Source of the DNA: Sabethes cyaneus
Lineage: Eukaryota; Arthropoda; Insecta; Diptera; Culicidae
Reading direction: 5' to 3'
Assembly (NCBI RefSeq): GCF_943734655.1
Contig: NC_071353.1
Location: forward strand, 143,071,907 to 143,135,906
Length of the DNA stretch: 64,000 bases
The position numbers and the translations under genes are program-made. Under the pieces are notes generated by a model that was not told where the DNA came from, did no database searches, and was given only the letters and a program-made list of their open reading frames with translations. This document shows positions 1 through 10,824 of the stretch, one piece after another (the first letter of the stretch is position 1; each line of letters opens with the position of its first letter).

Positions 1-2600
1 AAATCTGATTTATATTCTGGTCCAGTCCCAAAATCTGGACACAAATTTGATTTAAAATCTGGTCCAAAATCCTATAAAAAATGTGGTCCAGAATCGAGTC
101 ATGGTTCATAGTGTAGTCCAAGTCCAGAATCTGGTCCAAAATTTGTTAACAAATGTGGTCCAAAATATGATCATGAATCTGATGCGGCTCCAACATTGCT
201 TCAGGGCCTCCTAAATGTGGTCCAGAATCGGGATAAGGTCCACAATCTTGTTCAGGTCCAGAATCTGGTCCAAATCCGATAAAAATGTGATACAAAATCT
301 GGTCTAGAGTTTGATGCGGGTCTAGAATGTGGGTCCAATCCAATATCTGCTCCCAATTCTGGTCAAAAACCTGATCAAAAATGTGGTCCAAAATCTGGAC
401 CAAATCTGATGAAAATCCAGAATGTGGTCTAGACCAGGTCAAGAATATGGGTTCAAAATCTAATCCGAAGTTAAGTCAAAAATATGGTTCAAAATTTGGT
501 CCAGAATCTAACCTAGATCTGTTCCAAAATCTTAAACAAATGTTAGAAACAGTTGTTAATTGATAATAGTTGATAATAGCTAGGAGTTTAAAAACGTATT
601 ATAAAACTGGGTTCCAGATAACCCGATCAATGTTTGGTTCAAAATTTGGTTTATAACCTGGTCCAGTTCCAGAATCTGGACAAAATTTGGTCCGAAATCT
701 GATAAAAAATGTAGCCCAAAATATGATTTATAACCTTGTCAAAAAATTGACAAAAAATGTGGTCCAAAGTATCCAAAATCTGGCCCAGAATCTGATGGAG
801 GTTAAACATCTGACTCAGGTCGTAAAATATGGCCGAAATCTGATGAAAATGTAGTCCAAATTCTGGTCCAGAATGTATTTTAAAAGTTTTTCGAAATTTG
901 TTACAAAATCTGTAACAAAATTTGATTTCAATTGTAGTTCGCAATCTAATTCAGGTCCAGAATCTGGTTCAAACTCTCATCTGTAATATGGTTGGTGGTT
1001 TAAAATTTCATCAAAAATATGGCCCAAAACCTGATTTATATTCTGGTCCAGCTCCAAAATCTAGACACAAATTAGAATTGAAATCGGGTCTAAAATTTGA
1101 TAAAAAATGTGGTCCAGAATCGAGTCAAGGTACATAGTCTAGTCCAAGTCCAGAATATGGTTCAAAATTTGTTAACACATGTGGTCGGAAATATGATCTA
1201 GAATCTGATGCAGCACCAAGATTGCTTCAGGTCCTCCCAAATGTGGTTCAGAATCGGGTGGACTTTTGGTCCACAATCTGGTTCAGGTCCATAATCTGGT
1301 CCAAATCTGATAAAAATGTGGTCCAAAATTTGGTCCAGTGTCTGATGCAGGTCTAGAACATGGGTGCAATCCAATATCTGATCCTAAATCTGGTCAAAAA
1401 TCTGATCAAAAATGTGGTTCAAAATTTGGTCCAGAATCTAACCTAAATCTGTTCCAAAATCTTAAACAAAAATTGAAACAGTTGATAATACTAATGGTTT
1501 AAAAACGTATTAAAAAACTGAGTTCCGAAAAGCATTACCAATGTTTGGTTCAAAATATGGTTTATAATCTGGTTTAGTTCCAGAATCTGGACAAAATCTG
1601 GTCCGAAATCTGAAAAAATGTGGATGGGGTCTAGAATTTGGTCCGAAATTTGATAAAAATGTAGTCCAAATTATGATTTAAAATCTGATCTAAAATCTGA
1701 TAAAAAATGTGGCCCAAAGTATCCAAATCCTAGTCTTAAATCTGGCCCAGAATCTGATGGAGGTTCAACATCTGACTCAGGTCGCAAAATATGGTCGAAA
1801 TCTGATGAAAATTCTGGTCCAGAATCTAGTATAAGACCTTTCCTAAATTTGTTACAAAATCTGTAATAAAATTTAATTTAAAATGTAGTTCGTAATCTGA
1901 TTCAGGTCTAGAATCTGGTTCAAATTCTCATCCGTAATATGGTTGGTGGTTTAAAATTTGATCAAAAATGTGGCCCAAAATCGGATTTATATTCTGGTCC
2001 AGTTTCAAATTTTGATTAAAAATGTGCTCCAGAATCGAGTCAAGGTTCATAGTCTAATCCAAGTCCAGAATCTGGTCCAAAATTTGTTGACAAATGTGGT
2101 CCAGAATATGATCTAGAATCGTATGCGGCTCAAAGATCGCTTCAGATCCTCCTAAATGTGGTGCAGAATCGGGACAAGGTTCACAATCTGGTTCAGGTCC
2201 AGAATCTGGTCCAAATCTGATAAAAAAGTTATCCAAAATCTGGTCCAGAGCCTGATGCAGGTCTAGAATATGGGTCCAATCGAATATCTAATCCTAAATC
2301 TGGTAAAAAATGTGATCAAAAATGTGGTTCAAAATTTAGTCCAGAATCTAAATCTAAATCTGCTAAAAACTGTAGTCCAGAATCCAGACAAGGTCCACAA
2401 ACTGGTGCAGGTCTAGAATCTGTGTCCAAAATGTAAATCAGAATCTGGTCAAAAATTTGATCAAATTGTGGCTGAAAATTTGGTTCCTAATTTGGTCCAG
2501 AATCTAACCTAATTTGGTTCCGCAATCTGAAACAAAAATTGCATTAAAATCTGATCAAAAAACTGGTGCCCAAAAAATCTGATCAAAAATCTGGTCCAAA
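1..2600. repeat. Satellite A, degenerate 12-mer array with ~1 kb higher-order period
   Basis: The stretch is built almost entirely from diverged copies of a 12-base word near AAAATCTGGTCC, with variants such as AAAATGTGGTCC and AAAATCTGATCA. A longer period overlies it: the phrase TATATTCTGGTCCAG starts near 11, 1037 and 1988 with similar surroundings, giving units of roughly 1.0 kb. Short open frames in it are by-products of the period and are not called as genes. The same family returns at 3,750-3,888 and 31,500-32,880. Confidence 0.9.
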
Positions 2601-3745
2601 AGAAGAAACGAATTTGGTGAACTTCATATCTTTCTGCTTAAATAGTATGAGCTCCAAAGCGGAAGTGGATACAGTTTATACTGATTTGAAAGCTGCTTTT
2701 GATACCGTTAATCATTCTATTCTTCTGAGCAAGTTGGAGAACCTTGGGTGTACCACAAGATTGTGCAGATGGTTGGAAACTTACCTTACGGATAGGAAAC
2801 TATTCGTACAACTTGGTAACTGACGGTCTGCCGCGTTTACAAATGGTTCTGGTGTGCCACAGGGTAGAAATTTGGGATCACTGCTATTCTTTATCTACAT
2901 AAATGATGCAGCTTTACTACTCAGTGAAGGTGGAAGGTTTTTTTTCGCTGATGATCTAAAAATCTATCTTGAAGTCAGAAAGATCGACTTGTTTAGTGAC
3001 TGGTGCGTAAGGAATCAATTGTTACTGAGTGTGGAGAAATGTTTCGTCATCAGTTTCCGTTGCACTAGAAGCGCAATAGAATTCGATTACGATATTTTCG
3101 AAGCCAAACAGAATAGGGTAGAACAGGTGAAGGATCTTGACGAGAAACTCACCTTGAAGTCCCACATTTCTGCCATCATTGACCAGTCCAATCGTAGTCT
3201 TAAGTTCATTTTTAAGATCGCTGGGGAATTCAATGACCCGCTTTGCTTCAAAGCTCTCTATTGCTCTGTTGTACGGTCGACACTGGAATTTCCGAGCATC
3301 GTTTGGAACCCGCACGAGTCTATCTGGTCCGTCAGACTGGAAAACGAACAGTGAAAATTTGTTCGTCATGCACTTCGTAATCTTCCCTGGAGGGATCAGC
3401 AATACTTAACACCGTACGAAGACCGCTGTCTGCAAGCTTTTAACTGGTGAATATGATGCACCGGACATCCCATCGCTAATCAGACTCTAGGCACCTTCAA
3501 GAGTTTTACGACCCAGCATGATGCTACAAGAAGACTCCTATTCAACGCAATAAGCTACCAACTCTCCCATCGTCTCCATGACCAGGCAATTCAACTGCTC
3601 TGCTGATCTTTTTAATTTTAACGAACCAACCGCCAACGAATTCTCGCACTTGACAATGTAAATACTAGCAATTAAGTAACCTTTAAATGTTCATTTAGAC
3701 CCAAATTGTCCGATGAATTGTACGAATAAATAACAAATGACAAAT
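2600..3745 (+). pseudogene. Jockey-like non-LTR retrotransposon, 5'-truncated RT fragment
   Basis: This is the 3' half of an ORF2 polyprotein whose reverse transcriptase would copy element RNA into DNA at the insertion site. In order, the frame shows YTDLKAAFDTVNH (RT finger/palm), GVPQGRNLGSLL, the catalytic FADDLKIY, then thumb and C-terminal segments ending in a weak NEPTANEF-type tail. One in-frame TGA at 2821 and another at 3352 break an otherwise continuous frame; a frameshift follows near 3,560. Endonuclease and ORF1 are missing, as expected for 5' truncation. The tail near 3,715-3,745 resembles the 3' end of the copies at 4,640-8,420 and 17,562-20,304, so all three belong to one family. 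Satellite A lies on both sides, so the element inserted into the satellite. Assignment to the Jockey/CR1 group is from motif style; the exact clade is not certain. Confidence 0.85.
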
Positions 3746-3749
3746 AACA

Positions 3750-3888
3750 AAATCTGGTAAAAAAATGTGGACCAAAATGTGGTCCATATAGAATTTGGTC
3801 CAAGTCCCAAATCTGGTTTTGGTCCACAATGTGGTCCAAAATCTTATCAAAAATGTGATCCAGAATGTGGTGCAAGTTCATAAACTTA
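3750..3888. repeat. Satellite A, downstream continuation
   Basis: The 12-mer array resumes with AAAATGTGGTCC-type words directly after the retrotransposon tail. The retrotransposon therefore sits inside a once continuous array. Confidence 0.85.
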
Positions 3889-4024
3889 TCATTTATTATA
3901 TCTTGTCTTATCAAAAATAATAACCTTGGAAGAAACACTAATTTAAGAAACGAAGAAGTGCTAAATTGGGTCTTCGCCAAGGCCGCCACAACGTCACGCT
4001 ATCGCTCTGCCGATGATTTCTTGG

Positions 4025-4302
4025 TGTTTTTGAGCGTAAGATACTGCGTTCAATTCTTGGTGGCATATTAGAAGGAGTTCCAGAACCATGAGATGTACCA
4101 AGTATACAAAGATGCAGCTATTGTGGAGCGGCTAAAACACGGTAGGCTGCAATGGGCTGGCCTCATGACAAGGATACCGGATGAGAGACCAGCTGAAATA
4201 ATATTCAGCGGGGAACCCGACTGAGGCCGACGACTTCGAGGTAGACTAGACCCCGTACCTGTTGCACGAGCGCTGTTGACTAGGATGTTAGAGCAGCGGG
4301 TG
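4025..4302 (+). pseudogene. RTE-like endonuclease-RT, C-terminal fragment
   Basis: Translated in shifting frames the segment gives FERKILRSILGG, then YEMYQVYKDAAIVERL, then GRLQWAGLMTRIPDERPA, followed by a basic GRRLRGRLDP stretch. This is the characteristic C-terminal end of a large insect endonuclease-reverse transcriptase family, usually reading RLxWAGHxxRMP. RT and endonuclease domains are absent, there is a frameshift near 4,090 and a stop near 4,222, so it is a dead 3' fragment. The MITE at 4,306 starts just beyond it. It differs from the Jockey-like copies nearby and resembles the fragment at 27,545-28,300. Confidence 0.75.
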
Positions 4303-4305
4303 TTA

Positions 4306-4496
4306 AGGCCCCCATACACGTACGCATATATTGGGTTGGAAATGAACAAAATGTTGGAGGTTCATTCCGACCGAGCGCCGAGCCGAACATTTTCTTCTGC
4401 CAGTTTGGTTCGTGGCACTCACACACAAGCGAGCGTGTTGGACGAACATGAATTCACCAACATTTGCGACCAACATGTACGTACGTGTATGGGCCT
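4306..4496. mobile_element. 191 bp MITE with 17 bp TIRs and TTA duplication
   Basis: The left end reads AGGCCCCCATACACGTACG and the reverse complement of the right end reads AGGCCCATACACGTACG, differing by a two-base insertion. TTA flanks both sides (4303-4305 and 4497-4499). TTA duplications are typical of PIF/Harbinger elements, so that superfamily is favoured, but there is no transposase to confirm it. The interior has further imperfect dyad symmetry, with TGTTGG words pointing inward from both sides. It lies in or at the edge of the RTE-like fragment. Confidence 0.8.
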
Positions 4497-4539
4497 TTAG
4501 GGGTAATTAAGGACCGGCAGCCCAATACCGAGAAACGGT

Positions 4540-4622
4540 CTTGTAAAGCGCTGCCTTACGCCCTACACTGCGGAGCATCCGGCATCGGTTCTACCGGAAT
4601 GTCTAGATCGGCTCAAAATACA
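4540..4622 (-). repeat. Inverted flank, left copy
   Basis: The reverse complement of this stretch aligns with 8,421-8,492, sharing TTTTGAGC, TAGAACCGATNCCGGATG, AGTGTNGNGCGTAAG and CAGCGCTNTACA in the same order. The two copies face each other and enclose the Jockey-like copy between them. Confidence 0.7.
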
Positions 4623-4639
4623 TCCAAATATCCACTAAT

Positions 4640-5500
4640 GAGCTCGTGATGAAAAATCTTGTCATTTGATACCCTATTTGCCATAGTTTTGAAAAGAATT
4701 CGAATTTCATCTTGAATGATGAAATGCTTGAAAAAATCAAGATGCAAAACACGCTGCCGATGATCGCCAATCTTAAACTGGTTAGAGTACTTAACAACGC
4801 TAAGAATAGTACGAAGAACTTGATAATTGAGACTGATTCTTGTCTTTCAATCATTTCAGGCAATCTAAGCGTGTTAATATTGGCTGAAAGCGGTTCAAGG
4901 TTTACGAATATGTCGATGTAATGAGATGCTTCCAGTGCTCCCAGTATGGGCGCAAAGCAATTAATTGCAACAACACTATGTGCTGTCCTAAGTGTGCTGA
5001 AGGACATCCTGTCGGTCAATGTGAAGCAAACATCGAAAATGCACTAATTTCGTTTCTCTAAACGAACAGTAAAGACTATCGCCCGCTGAGCAGCTAGATG
5101 TAAATCATGCATGCTGGGGTACAAAATGCCCACTGTATCTAAAGCGTCTCAAAAGATCGAAGCTCAAAATTGCCTATGCTGCATATCAGCTAGTTCAAAC
5201 TTCACCGTGGATTGATGTCAACTCTGGACCGGTGGCTCAAAACGACGAGTACGATGGACCATTTACTTTATCAGGACCATTTACTTTATCAGGACAATTC
5301 GACGCCGTTACTAATCTAACAGAAGACCGGAAACCTCCCGCCGCTCCAACGACCTCCACACTCCCAATTACTGACGACAACGTGGGATTATCTACGCCGT
5401 CAGGACGCATCGCCTACGGTACTAAGGGAGTCCCTGAGCCACCCGACCAAGTCGTGATTGCTGATAGTTCATATTCGACAATCTCCCGATAGTTCCTGCC
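4640..5500 (+). pseudogene. Jockey-like retrotransposon ORF1 (nucleocapsid-like) remnant
   Basis: ORF1 proteins of this group bind element RNA. Here the frame gives EKIKMQNTLP, KLVRVLNNAKNSTKNLI, then YEYVDVMRCFQCSQYG followed by two knuckles. The first is C-x2-C-x4-R-x4-C, with arginine in place of the canonical histidine; the second is C-x2-C-x3-H-x4-C. Several frameshifts and stops occur (for example after 4,917 and 5,058), and an 18 bp stretch is duplicated at about 5,266-5,301. The start is not recoverable and the copy looks 5'-truncated near 4,640. The endonuclease part of ORF2 follows downstream in the same orientation, as expected for one element. Confidence 0.75.
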
Positions 5501-5849
5501 AACAAAGTCGTCCTGGCCCCTCGGTCGTGGTTGGTGACAGGATCTCCCGACAATCAAACTCGCGCAAGTATGATGCTTTTTTGAACTTTACTTCTCATGA
5601 TCCGTTGATTGCTTCCAGTTTGTCTCAACCAGTTTGCCCTCGTCGATTATCACCTGAATCACGCGGGACGCATTGAAGTTGGTATTATGGAAGCCCTTGA
5701 TCGCTCAGCCACAGACGTGCAATTCCTGCCAGCGGCCAGCAGTCGTCCCTGCCCTGTGTGCTGGTGTGGTGACAGGGTCTTCCAATCCAGTTATGCAGGC
5801 AAGTGCAATTGTAATCCGGCATTCCTTCCGCTGATGTATTTCCCGCTTC

Positions 5850-8420
5850 CAGCTTGGAATCTCCACGTGCAGGGTGTTTTGTTTCGGAGCTTTCTGCACA
5901 CGCCAATGACGTGGATGGTATTTGTGCATACTATCAGAATGTGCGAGGTTTAAGGACTAAAGTGGACGACCTATTCCTTGCATATAATGACTGCAACTAC
6001 GATGTAATCATGCTAACTGAAACCGGTTTGGACGGCTGCACCGATTCTTTTCAGCTGTTTGAATCCGCCTTTAACGTGTATCGTTGTGATCGTAACTCGA
6101 AGAATAGTGACAAAAGTAGTTTTGGTGGCGTACTGATTGCCGTCGCTTAACAGTATCCTAGTTCGCTGGTCAACATAAAACATGGAAATTGTCTCGAATA
6201 AGTCTGTGTTTCTGCTGTCATCAAAGAAATGAAGTTTTTGCTTGCTGCAATTTACATCCCACCTGACAGAAGTAAAGTTGTCAAGTTTATCGATGAGCAT
6301 ATTCTCTCAATCCGTGAATTACGTGACAAAGGGTCTCCAGAACAGAAAATTCTCATTTGTGGTGATTCTAACCAACCGCAAATTTCTTAGTTTAATGGAG
6401 AGGATGGAGTACAGTACAGAAATTCACTCCCGCTTCCTGCTACTAGCGCTGCTGTGGTCGATGGATTTGAATTCCTGAAATTGAAACAAATTAATTCACT
6501 GCGCAGTAATCTCGGACGAACACTGAACAAGAGATCGCTGTGCGTCGGACCTTCGCTACTTGCTGTTGATCTTCCCCATCCTCCATTGGATTTATTCTTG
6601 CCTATACTGGCAACTTTCGTATTAACTTTAATGTGCTTGTGGACCACCTTTTGCCTCTGGATTGGGCTACTTTATTAGACGAGATCGATGTGGATTATAT
6701 GGCATTGCGGTTTTGCGATGCTATTTGCACCTGGCTGAACGAGAATCTTCCCAGAATTAGACCTCCTTCAAAGCCTGTCTGGAGTAATAGTGAGTTGCAC
6801 AGATTGAAACGGCATCGAAACGCAAAGCAGAGACTACTTCGTAAGCAACGAACATCGCAGAATAAACGCGCTTGCAAATTTACCGGCGATGCATACCGTA
6901 GGCTAAATAGTTCTCTCTACAACGTACACACGTACTGCGGACGCAATTCAGATTGCGAACTAATCCAAAAAGCTTTTGGACATTCGTAAACTCTAAGAGG
7001 AAAGGATCTTCTATTCCTTCTAGTGTGCTCTTGGGCGGAACGGAATCATCAACTGTGACTGAATCTGGCGAATTGTTTGCTGATCATTTTTCTTCTGTGT
7101 TCGCCAGTGGATGTACCACGCAGTCTGATGCTGAAATAGCTGCTTCACGTGTCTCCGATGGTGCTGTTGACATCACTCCCGACATGGTCATTTCTGGTGC
7201 AAAGAAATTGAAGATTCCGGCTATTATTTTCGAATTTTCACCAAATCGTTTGAGCAACGAAAGTTTCCAACGCTGTGGAAACAGTCCCATATGTTTCCCG
7301 TATTTGAAAAAGGAGAAATGCGAGATGTAAGAAACTACAGAGGCATTACCAGTCTTTCTGCTGGATCAAAGCTCTTTGAAATAATCGTAAGTAGTATAAT
7401 TCTGAACACTAAACAGCACCAAAAACTATATATCAGTCGACCAGCATGGTTTTAACTAGTACCTGCATCTCACAGATATAGAACCTGGAACTCAAATTAA
7501 CGCTGTGTACACAGATATTACGGCCGCTCTCAACACAGTAGATCATCGAATACTCTTGCACAAGCTCTCTAAACTCGGTTTATCTGATAGATTGACTTCA
7601 TGGTTAACTCGTATCTAACAGGCCGTACTTTACGTGTCATGCTGGATTCCACAGTTTCACGTGCATTCAGCAATACTTCTGGTGTCCCGCAAGGCAGTAA
7701 CCTGGGGCCTTTGCTATTCGCCTTGTACTTTAACGGCATTGTCATTCTGCTTGGTTCCGAATGCACACTGGTGTTCAACCAACATTATACTGCCGGCATC
7801 TCTAGAGCTTCGTAACAACTTGGGTTTATCACAAAAATTTCCCGAGTCTTCACAGATCCCCATTGCTTGAAGGCATTATAATGCGCGTCGGTACGGCCAA
7901 TACTTGAGAATGCCTGTGTCATCTGGAATCCTCATAACCTGTGTTGGAAAGCTAGAATAGAACGTGTTCAACGAAAATTTGTTCGTATCGCCCTGAGACA
8001 TCTACGCTGGCGTCTACCTCACAATCTTCCCCGCTACGTAGACCGATGCCAGCTTTTGGATTTGGAGACATTAGAGAGTCGTCGAAGGATTCAATAAGCA
8101 ACTTTTGTGCCCCGGCTCTGCTATCCCGTATTGATTTTGGTGCTTCACGTAGACAACTTCGTTCATCGAATTTACTGACAACCAGATTCCATCGGACTAT
8201 GTACGGGTTTTATGAACCACTGACGTCATGCATCCGCACCTTCACGCTGGTCGAAGAATTATTTGACTTTGGAGACGTTTCTTCACGCGCCTTTAGTAGA
8301 ACTAGAACACTGACAAGGCGCAGCATGCTATGCAATAGTTTTGTTCTGGATTTAAGTTTCATATTCATGTAGATAATAGAAAAATTGTCAAATGAATCGT
8401 CCAAAATACAAATACAAATG
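5850..8420 (+). pseudogene. Jockey-like retrotransposon ORF2 (endonuclease plus reverse transcriptase) remnant
   Basis: The N-terminal AP-type endonuclease is recognised from AYYQNVRGLRTK (about 5,930), VIMLTETGLDG (about 6,010), FGGVLIAVA and AAIYIPPDR. A linker and the start of the RT domain follow (WTFVNSKRKGSSIP, ITPDMVISGAKKL, YRGITSLSAGSKLFEI). Further on are YLTGRTLRVMLDST and GVPQGSNLGPLLFALY. The FADD catalytic box is missing: the frame passes from LLGSECTLVF directly to HYTAGISRAS, so an internal deletion removed it. The C-terminal RIERVQRKFVRIALR segment and a FHRT-containing tail are present. Stops and frameshifts are numerous. The 3' tail (about 8,380-8,420) ends in AAATACAAATACAAATG. 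It is the least preserved of the three long copies. Confidence 0.85.
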
Positions 8421-8492
8421 ACCACTTTTGAGCTCCGATAGAACCGATTCCGGATGATCCGGAGTGTGGAGCGTAAGCCAGCGCTCTACAGG
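8421..8492 (+). repeat. Inverted flank, right copy
   Basis: This is the partner of 4,540-4,622 in opposite orientation. It begins immediately at the 3' end of the Jockey-like copy and merges into the family G repeat. Confidence 0.7.
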
Positions 8493-8499
8493 ATAGTGT

Positions 8500-9480
8500 A
8501 AATGTCATTATTAGTGACATCAAACAAAATGGATAACTTTTACGCAGTCAATCAAGCAGATTTCTAGTTTAATATCATCTGCTACATATGACGTCAAAAA
8601 ACATCCCACCGCGATCCGGAATATCTCCAGGAAAATGAAACCAAAATTTACCAGCATATTTTTTTATTAAAGGCCTATCTAATGTGGTTCTTTTAAGACT
8701 AGTTTCATAGAAATCGATTGAAAATCAGTGGAGATACAGCCAAAAGTGTAACTGAAATTACCTTAATTTTTGATGTCGGGGACGTAAAGGTTATACGCCC
8801 CAAACCTATTTTCGGATCAGACAGTCGCCAATTCTTCCTCACTTTAAAAATAGCTGCCTCACGAAACATGCATGAATGTCCTTTTTCATGTAAGACATCA
8901 GTTTTGAATAAACTCTTGCAGTATGAAGATACAATCCGGTGAAAGATAGGACTGGTCGCTCACTTTTTTATAACTGTTCACTTTCAGGACATCAAATTGG
9001 ACTAGGTTTTCCGCGGTCCTAAGTAATATTCTTAGAACGAGAAGACTTTATCATATTTTCTGGTGTATTTCCCAAGCACAGATATCAAATCAGTATAAGT
9101 CTGAACACCGTAAAGAATATTCGACGTGTTGGAACGAGGGGGTTCTGTGGCTTTTTTTTCTTAAAATAAAATAATCGAAAATACAATACTGACGTTCATG
9201 CCTGTGAAGCAAGGCGATCATGAAGAAACTGTATGGGGAAGTTTGACCTTGAAACTTTTCGTTAGTTTTCGCTAATTGTGATTGAAAAACAAAGTTATAA
9301 TAGAAATCACATAATTGCTACATCTATTATGAGTCGATCGGTATATAAACCATGAAAATCCATTTATAATTGGCAGTGCTCTTGGCGTTGAAAATCTTTC
9401 ATATCTTCGTGACGCTCGCATTTTTGATTTTTTAGAATTATTTTAACAGCCTATCCCAAACTTTGCCGTAAGACGTGTTA
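8500..9480 (-). repeat. Family G dispersed repeat, copy 1
   Basis: This roughly 1 kb non-coding repeat is shared with 15,187-15,416, 42,628-43,251, 53,667-54,680 and 57,323-58,165. Shared landmarks are TTTTCGGATCAGACAGTCGC, GAATATTCGACGTGTTGG, CCCAAGCACAGATATCAAAT and a decayed CCGTAAGACGT end. Its interior contains diverged ~110-120 bp subrepeats carrying the phrases GACATCAAATTGGACTAGG and TTTCCCAAGCACAGATATC. No coding capacity was found and the superfamily is unknown. Confidence 0.8.
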
Positions 9481-10620
9481 GGTACCTGCGATGCACGCGG
9501 GCCACAGCTAGTCCAGCGTACGCTTTAGTTTAGTCTTAATTTGGCATTATTTACTTATTTTAGTTGGTTTGGCCTGGTATTTCTATTTTATTTACTTGAC
9601 ATAATTTCACACAATTTCAACATTGGCTGTCTTCATCTAGTTTTACCGAGTCAAAATCAATAGTATTATTAGTAAAATAATTTATTAATTTAGTTTCAGC
9701 GTTTGATTTCCTCGATTCCCTGTCAACTTTTCGACGGGCACTTCATTACCTACTCATTTTACAGCGGAATGCATTGCACCAGAAAAGCCCATTAGCTGGA
9801 ACTCAACCGAGGCAAAGCGCGCGCGCGAAAGAGAGAGAGAAAGCCTTTGTAATTAGTAGTGGACCATAATGGATTATAAACTTATATGATTAGAATTATG
9901 TTGAAAACGAGGAGATTAATTAGAATGCTAGTTTCAGGAAATCAATTATCGATTTTTGCATAGAAACAAATTATGCTCTCAACGTGTCTGCAATTTTAGT
10001 TCGCGAAAATGTTCCATATCAACGAGTGGATGCTTGAGAGTTCATTCATTTTTTCACAAGTGTTCAGAAGACTTAAAAAAAAATCTAGTACAGCCATCAG
10101 CTTTTTTTATAACCCCATGCCCTATCGTGCATCAACTATATTGAACAAAATGTTGGAAATCTGCGCAATCAAAGGTGCATATATATCCACACATTCTATC
10201 AAGATGACATCAATCCGTGTCTCGTTTTCCCCTTCAAAACACTACTGACTGCCGGCCGGGCTGAAGTGTCCACCCGGAACGTGCTCTCTTATCCTCTTCT
10301 GCTGGTTTTCCTTTTTTTTTGTTCTTTCGTTATCGTATCATTCCGGGTCTCTTACGGTCAGTCCTCGGTCGATCTCGGCGTACCGATAATCCCTGATGTA
10401 TCAGCTATTTTTCAGCGGACTCTACTTTTTGTCATCCTGTCTTGTTTCCGCCCCGTCGCGTCGTCCGTCGGTCGGTATTCACTCCGAAGAGGCCACTTCT
10501 GGCTCGGTTCGTGCTGCACTCGTCGGTGCTTGGCTTCGGTGGTCTCCCGGATGATTAGATCACAGGGAAAATTGACTCGTTGTCGGTCGTGATGAAACGT
10601 TGATTTCGTTCGAATCTGCT
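9481..10620. other. Unique DNA, no gene seen
   Basis: This is AT-rich, with a short GCGCGCGCG-GAGAGAGAGA tract near 9,818-9,842. Open frames here lack recognisable domains. One of 108 residues beginning at 10,266 opens with a hydrophobic stretch but has no other support. Confidence 0.5.
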
Positions 10621-10623
10621 TCC

Positions 10624-10824
10624 CTAACCAACGTCCACCCACCCATTCAGATTGGGGGCGAAAGTGTAGGGCTTGGATGGATCGAGATTGTTATCCTTCA
10701 GACCGTAATTGAGACAGAGGTTGAAATCAATCACTCGTGTGATGGCTAAATTGAATAAAGTTTTTCCTTGCGTCTGGTCGGATTGTTGCACAATCTGCTG
10801 GAACTGCACTTCACGTAATTGTCA
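10624..10824 (-). other. Possible isolated exon or gene fragment, unrecognised
   Basis: Reading the minus strand from an upstream stop at about 10,822 gives a frame that looks protein-like in composition, with VQFQQIVQQSDQTQGKTLF, then RVIDFNLCLNYGLKDNN and KPYTFAPNLNGW. It has no plausible start and ends at a stop near 10,624. Possible splice sites exist (CAG upstream, GGTGGGT or GGTTAG near the end) but are weak. No family was recognised. It could be an exon, a fragment of a retroposed gene, or chance; balanced residue use is the only argument for coding. Confidence 0.25.

Noticed and set aside
10266..10592. A 108-residue frame with a hydrophobic N-terminus, a possible secreted protein
   Set aside because: Composition is otherwise irregular, there is no repeat of a family motif, and an equally long frame lies opposite it.
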